From Streptomyces lydicus (GTDB lineage Bacteria > Actinomycetota > Actinomycetes > Streptomycetales > Streptomycetaceae), in the NCBI RefSeq assembly GCF_000717345.1, contig NZ_JNZA01000015.1:124001-188000 (forward strand): a stretch of DNA of 64,000 bases, written 5' to 3'. The notes under the pieces were generated by a model. That model did no database searches, was not told where the DNA came from, and worked only from the letters and a program-made list of their open reading frames with translations. A program made the position numbers and the translations under genes. Positions 60,115 to 64,000 of the stretch are shown one piece after another; the stretch's first letter is position 1; every line of letters starts with the position of its first letter.

Positions 60115-61248
60115 ATGCACCGCCCGTTGCTCAAGCTGCCCTCCTGGCTCCCCGTGGACGGTTACCTCCTCGCGCTCGCGGGGACCGTCGCGCTGGCCGC
60201 CCTGCTGCCCGCCCGCGGACCGGCCGCCACGGTCGCCGGCGGCGCCTCCACCGGCGCCGTCGCGCTGCTCTTCTTCCTCTACGGCGCCCGGCTCTCCACC
60301 CGCGAGGCGCTCGACGGCCTGCGCCACTGGCGGCTGCACCTCACCGTGCTGGCCTGCACCTTCGCCGTCTTCCCGGTGCTCGGGCTGGCCGCCGGCGCGC
60401 TGGTCCCGTACGTCCTGCCGCCGACCCTCTACACCGGGCTGCTCTTCCTGTGCCTGGTGCCGTCCACGGTCCAGTCCTCGATCGCCTTCACCTCGATCGC
60501 CCGCGGCAACGTCGCGGCGGCGATCTGCGCCGGCTCGTTCTCCAGCCTCGTCGGCATCGTGGTCACCCCGCTGCTGGCCGGGCTCCTGCTGCACGGGGAC
60601 GGCGGCGGCTTCTCGGCCGGCTCGCTGGTCCCGATCGTCTGTCAGCTGCTGCTGCCGTTCCTGGCCGGGCAGGTGCTGCGGCGCTGGATCGGACCCTTCC
60701 TCACGCGCCACAAGAAGGTGCTGGGCCACGTCGACCGCGGATCGATCCTGCTCGTCGTCTACACCGCCTTCAGCGCCGGCATGGTCCAGGGCATCTGGCA
60801 CCAGGTGTCCCTGCTGCGGCTGCTGTGCCTGCTCGGGGTGGAGGCGGTCCTGCTCGCGGTGATGCTGACGACCACCTCCTACGGCGCGAAGAAGCTGGGG
60901 TTCCCCCGCGGGGACCGCGTCGCCATCACCTTCGCCGGCTCCAAGAAGAGTCTGGCCGCCGGGCTCCCCATGGCCAGCGTCCTCTTCGGCGCCCAGGCCG
61001 GACTCATGGTGCTGCCGCTGATGCTGTTCCACCAGATGCAGTTGATGGTGTGTGCGGTGCTGGCGAAGCGGTTCGCCGCCCGCGCCGAGCCGCGGCGGGA
61101 GGACGCCCCCGCCGCGGCCGGCGACGCGTCCTACCGGGCCGGTCCGCTCACCCGGTCCAGCGGCAGCGCCAGCACCACCGGCGCCCGCACCGAGGAGTCC
61201 CCGGACCGTACGGCGGACAGTTCGGCGTCGGTCAGCGCGCGCCGGTAG
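60115..61248 (+). CDS. Bile acid:sodium symporter family protein (SBF-like)
   Basis: A 377-residue membrane transporter of the BASS/PF13593 type with about ten helices: ASTGAVALLFFLYGARLSTR, LVPSTVQSSIAFTSIARGN and FAGSKKSLAAGLPMASVLFG carry the conserved crossover motifs. It would import an organic anion with sodium; bacterial substrates of this subgroup are unknown. ATG at 60115. The last 35-40 residues lie antisense to the end of the sialidase gene (overlap 61131-61248) and are Ser/Thr/Arg-rich, unlike the rest of the protein, so they probably result from loss of the original stop. Confidence 0.9.
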   Translation: MHRPLLKLPSWLPVDGYLLALAGTVALAALLPARGPAATVAGGASTGAVALLFFLYGARLSTREALDGLRHWRLHLTVLACTFAVFPVLGLAAGALVPYVLPPTLYTGLLFLCLVPSTVQSSIAFTSIARGNVAAAICAGSFSSLVGIVVTPLLAGLLLHGDGGGFSAGSLVPIVCQLLLPFLAGQVLRRWIGPFLTRHKKVLGHVDRGSILLVVYTAFSAGMVQGIWHQVSLLRLLCLLGVEAVLLAVMLTTTSYGAKKLGFPRGDRVAITFAGSKKSLAAGLPMASVLFGAQAGLMVLPLMLFHQMQLMVCAVLAKRFAARAEPRREDAPAAAGDASYRAGPLTRSSGSASTTGARTEESPDRTADSSASVSARR

Positions 61249-63113
61249 ACCCGTACGTCGTCGAGCGCGCCGGTGAACTGGGCGCGGCTGTCCGGCCGCT
61301 GGCCGAGGTGCACGCCGAAGACCGAGCCGCGGCTGACCGAGCCGGGGACGTCGGCGGCGACGGTGGTCCCGGTGCCGTCCACGGTCAGCTCCAGTCGCCC
61401 GGCGGTACGGCGCAGCGCGAGGTGGTGCCAGGCGCCGTCGTTGTACGCGCCGCCGGTCGCCGCCTGGGCGGTGGCGGCAGGCCGGGCGCCGTCGACCGCG
61501 GTGAGCCGGGCGATGATCCGGTTGTTCTTCGGGTCGCCCTCCAGCGCGACCTGCGGGGACCGGGTGCCCACCCCGCCCATCCACAGCAGCGGCGCCTCCC
61601 CGCTCGGGGCGGCGTAGCGGAACCACAGGCTGCAGGTGAAGTCGTGGGTGCCCAGGGGGAGTGAGCCGCGGAACGGCAGACGTACCGCGTCGTCCTTGCC
61701 GTCGAAGGAGAGCGCCCTGCCGAACCGGCCGTCGGTCGGGCTCGCGCCGCCGAGGACGAGGGCCGGCCGGGCGCCGGGCGCGAGGTCGCGGGTCGTGGGG
61801 TCCGGGGCGCGGCGCGGGCCGAGCCAGTCCTCGGTGAACCGGACGAACCGGATCTCGTCCCGGGCGTCGACCGCGCCGCCCTCGTACATCAGGCCGGTGA
61901 CCTCGGGGGAGACGGCGACCAGGTCGGAGTAGCCGGACCAGTCGGTGGTGACCCGGGCGCCCCGGTCGACGCCCTCCCAGGTGCGGCCCTCGTCCCAGGA
62001 GGAGCGGACGGTCATGGTGCGGCGCCGGTCGGGGTCGGCGGGCGCGGCGAACAGGGTGCGGCTGCGCCCGCCCGCGGCGGCCGAGTGCGGCAGGCGCAGC
62101 GCCGAGCCCTGCACCATCGGCGCGTAGAGGTCGGGGACGGCACGGAACGGCGCGGCGAAGGAGTTGCCGCCATCGCGGCTGACCGCGGCGGTGCGGTGGC
62201 CCAGGTCGGTGCCGTCCTGCTCGCGGCCGTTGACGTAGATCGAACCGTCGGAGCGCTCCAGGAGCGTCATCTCCGACGGCTTCTGGCGGAAGGTGCCGTC
62301 GGCGGCGATGGGCCAGGTGTCCAGCGCGCCGACCTTCCAGGTGGCGCCGCCGTCGTCGCTGTGGACCAGGGCGGCGTGGTTGGCGGTGACCCGGCTGTCC
62401 GCGTAGCTCTCGGAGTTTATGCCGAAGACCAGCCGGCCGGCGTGCCGTCCGCGGGTGAGCTGGATGCCGTGCACGGGGCCGGTGGCGTACCAGGAATTCC
62501 ACTGCGGGGGACGGATGGTGGGGGTCAGGTCCCGGGGCGGGGACCAGGTCGCGCCGTCGTCGTCGCTGTACTGGAGGTGCGGGGTCCGGTCACAGGGGAC
62601 GTCGCAGCTGAGGCCGTCGGTCCGGCCCTTGTTATACGTCTCGGCGAGGAGGATCCGCCCGGTACGGCGGTCGACGAGGGGCGCGGGGTTGCCGTGGGTG
62701 TCCCCGTCGCCGTGGTTGACGACCTGGAGCGGGCCCCAGGTGCGGCCGCCGTCGGTGGAGCGCTTGACGACCAGGTCGATGTCGCCGGAGTCGCCGCAGT
62801 CGTGCCGCCGGCCCTCGGCGAAGGCCAGCAGGGTGCCGTGCGACGACTTCACGACGGCCGGTATCCGGAAGCAGAAGTAGCCCTTTTCCTGGGCGGCTTT
62901 GAAGAGGACCTGCTGCTCGAAACCGCCGGCGGGGGGCGGGGCGGTGGCGGCGGGATCGCCCGACGCCCCGTCAGGCGTGGCGTGTGCGGGGCCGGTCGGT
63001 ACCAGTGTGAGGACGGCGGCGGTGAGCGCGGCGAGCAGGGCGGGCCCGCGGCGGCGCCGGGGCCCGTGAGGTCTTCCGTGGGGACTGGGGTGTACGCGGA
63101 GAACTGACGTCAT
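61131..63113 (-). CDS. Secreted sialidase (GH33) with C-terminal LamG domain
   Basis: A 660-residue exported exo-sialidase, cleaving terminal sialic acids. A signal peptide with RRRR before a hydrophobic core ends near AHA (about residue 46). The catalytic six-bladed propeller has the FRIPAVV arginine motif and five Asp boxes (STDGGRTW, SDDDGATW, SDDGGATW, SRDGGNSF, SWDEGRTW). The C-terminal 180 residues form a LamG/concanavalin-like domain (RALSFDGKDDAVRLPFRG, GALDDVRVYRRALTDAEL) that likely binds sugar. ATG at 63113. Whether sialic acid uptake genes exist is not visible here; the adjacent symporter is of another family. Confidence 0.93.
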   Translation of the reverse strand: MTSVLRVHPSPHGRPHGPRRRRGPALLAALTAAVLTLVPTGPAHATPDGASGDPAATAPPPAGGFEQQVLFKAAQEKGYFCFRIPAVVKSSHGTLLAFAEGRRHDCGDSGDIDLVVKRSTDGGRTWGPLQVVNHGDGDTHGNPAPLVDRRTGRILLAETYNKGRTDGLSCDVPCDRTPHLQYSDDDGATWSPPRDLTPTIRPPQWNSWYATGPVHGIQLTRGRHAGRLVFGINSESYADSRVTANHAALVHSDDGGATWKVGALDTWPIAADGTFRQKPSEMTLLERSDGSIYVNGREQDGTDLGHRTAAVSRDGGNSFAAPFRAVPDLYAPMVQGSALRLPHSAAAGGRSRTLFAAPADPDRRRTMTVRSSWDEGRTWEGVDRGARVTTDWSGYSDLVAVSPEVTGLMYEGGAVDARDEIRFVRFTEDWLGPRRAPDPTTRDLAPGARPALVLGGASPTDGRFGRALSFDGKDDAVRLPFRGSLPLGTHDFTCSLWFRYAAPSGEAPLLWMGGVGTRSPQVALEGDPKNNRIIARLTAVDGARPAATAQAATGGAYNDGAWHHLALRRTAGRLELTVDGTGTTVAADVPGSVSRGSVFGVHLGQRPDSRAQFTGALDDVRVYRRALTDAELSAVRSGDSSVRAPVVLALPLDRVSGPAR

Positions 63114-63380
63114 GGTCCGGCCTGCCCTTCGAGGGATCGGCGGTCGGGTCATCAGGACATCCAACGTCCTATGTGCATCCCTGACGGAAGCTACTGCCGC
63201 GTGCGGACCGCGACAAGGAGCCTGCGTCGGTTCTCCGTGCGGCAGCCGGAATTCACTCTCCCGGCCCGCAGACACTGCGCCGGGTGCGGCGGGTGTGCCG
63301 GGCGGGCCGGGTGTGAGGGATGCGCCCGGGGGCCGGGACGTACGGCGGGTGCGGCCGGTCCGGCAGGCGTCCCGCGGGCG

Positions 63381-64000
63381 TCACGGCCGCAGCACCACCT
63401 TGCCGAGATTGGCCCGCGCCTCGATGATCTCGTGCGCCTTCGCGGCCTCCTCCAGCGGGAGTTCGGCATGGATGGCGACGCGCAGCCGGCCGGCTCCGGC
63501 CAGCTCCCACAGCTGCGCGCGATGCTGCTCGTAGCGCTCCCGGTGGACGGTGGTGAACCGGCGCATCGTCAGGCCGGTGACGGTCTTGGAGCCCGCCAGC
63601 AGCTCGTACGCCGGCACCGTGCCGCCACCGGAGTTGAAGAAGATCAGCCGCCCGCCCTCCGTCACGGCGGCCAGCGCGCGCGGCAGCAGCTCGCCGCCGA
63701 CGCCGTCCAGCACGATGTCGGCCGGCTCGCCCCACGAGTCCTGGTCGTAGGTCACCACCTCGTCGGCGCCGAGCCCGTACAGGAACTCCGCCTTGGCGGC
63801 GGAGCTGACGGCGGCCACCACGCGCGGCACCCCCTGGAGCTTGGCCAGTTGGACGGCGAGATGCCCGGTGGCGCTGGCCGCGCCGGTGATCAGGACGGAC
63901 TCGCCGTCCCGCGGCGCGGCGGTGCTCAGCGCGGCGAGCGCGACCTGGCCGCTGCGCACCAGCGCCACCGCTTCCACCGCGCTCGCGTCGTCCGGTATGC
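63381..64000 (-). CDS. Quinone-oxidoreductase-like MDR protein, C-terminal part (cut by window edge)
   Basis: The last 205 or so codons of a zinc-type or quinone-oxidoreductase medium-chain dehydrogenase. Visible are the nucleotide-binding region VLITGAASATGHLAVQLAKL, LGADEVVTYDQDSW, VLDGVGG and the end LPLEEAAKAHEIIEARANLG. The N-terminal domain lies beyond 64,000; an ATG at 63,977 is inside the coding frame and is not the true start. It would reduce quinones or enones with NADPH. Confidence 0.88.
   Translation of the reverse strand, partial: IPDDASAVEAVALVRSGQVALAALSTAAPRDGESVLITGAASATGHLAVQLAKLQGVPRVVAAVSSAAKAEFLYGLGADEVVTYDQDSWGEPADIVLDGVGGELLPRALAAVTEGGRLIFFNSGGGTVPAYELLAGSKTVTGLTMRRFTTVHRERYEQHRAQLWELAGAGRLRVAIHAELPLEEAAKAHEIIEARANLGKVVLRP

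Noticed and set aside
59017..62502. A very long open minus-strand frame opposite the symporter, running through the LysR and sialidase genes
   Set aside because: Its composition is Gly/Arg/Gln repeat-like and it conflicts with three well-supported genes; a GC-driven shadow.

Overview
The window is very GC-rich, densely coded bacterial DNA. The gene content is that of a Streptomyces (or a close relative such as Kitasatospora): a 2-methylisoborneol operon with a CNB-type encapsulin, many GTG/TTG starts, CYP105-like P450 plus ferredoxin, a PucR gene with a rare TTA codon, MmyB-type XRE and SseB/DUF1266 proteins. I see no rRNA, tRNA, CRISPR array, insertion sequence or prophage. The gene mix (secondary metabolism, many one-off regulators, decayed genes) looks like a chromosome arm or other accessory part rather than a core region; this is inference.

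Layout. 1-2.7 kb: 2-methylisoborneol operon on the minus strand (encapsulin shell, terpene synthase, GPP methyltransferase cut by the window edge). 2.9-10.3 kb: single genes (GNAT, SDR, MerR, Rv2578c-type radical SAM, SRPBCC, an MFS pump fused to three carboxypeptidase-regulatory-like domains, alpha/beta hydrolase). 10.4-12.7 kb: gene remnants, a methyltransferase and a secreted beta-lactamase-fold hydrolase. 12.9-19.3 kb: a PucR regulator divergent from a four-gene peptidase operon (M55 D-aminopeptidase, M20, S9, S66), the most coherent and probably least described module here; the regulator carries an in-frame TTA codon, which suggests bldA (developmental) control. 19.5-29.9 kb: secreted CocE-like hydrolase, P450/ferredoxin pair, TetR divergent from an SRPBCC-DUF2867 protein, CoA transferase, GNAT, arginase-family protein, DUF5107 protein.

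30-35.7 kb: aldehyde dehydrogenase divergent from a TetR with a perfect 21-bp palindrome between them, a quinone-reductase-like enzyme, a VOC protein, a CapA lipoprotein and a methyltransferase. 35.7-44 kb: genes that look envelope- or phospholipid-related (PAP2-diacylglycerol kinase fusion, two metallo-beta-lactamase-fold hydrolases, DedA, and a holin-domain/phosphodiesterase protein that is split by a frameshift), plus a PLP-fold protein that has lost its catalytic lysine. 44-54 kb: APC permease, truncated desaturase, SseB protein, SnoaL/XRE pair, pterin dehydratase, YihY, photolyase, SseB-DUF1266 protein, VOC protein. 54.1-56.8 kb: an unrecognised 422-residue gene lying between a short scar of an aldo-keto reductase gene and an intact aldo-keto reductase. 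57-64 kb: acyl-CoA ligase, LysR divergent from a bile-acid-type symporter, secreted sialidase with a LamG domain, and an incomplete quinone reductase at the right edge.

Several convergent gene pairs are separated by strong hairpins (29,964; 48,221; 55,921), whereas the symporter and sialidase genes overlap tail-to-tail by 118 bp. All function calls come from reading motifs in the translations; no database search was run.
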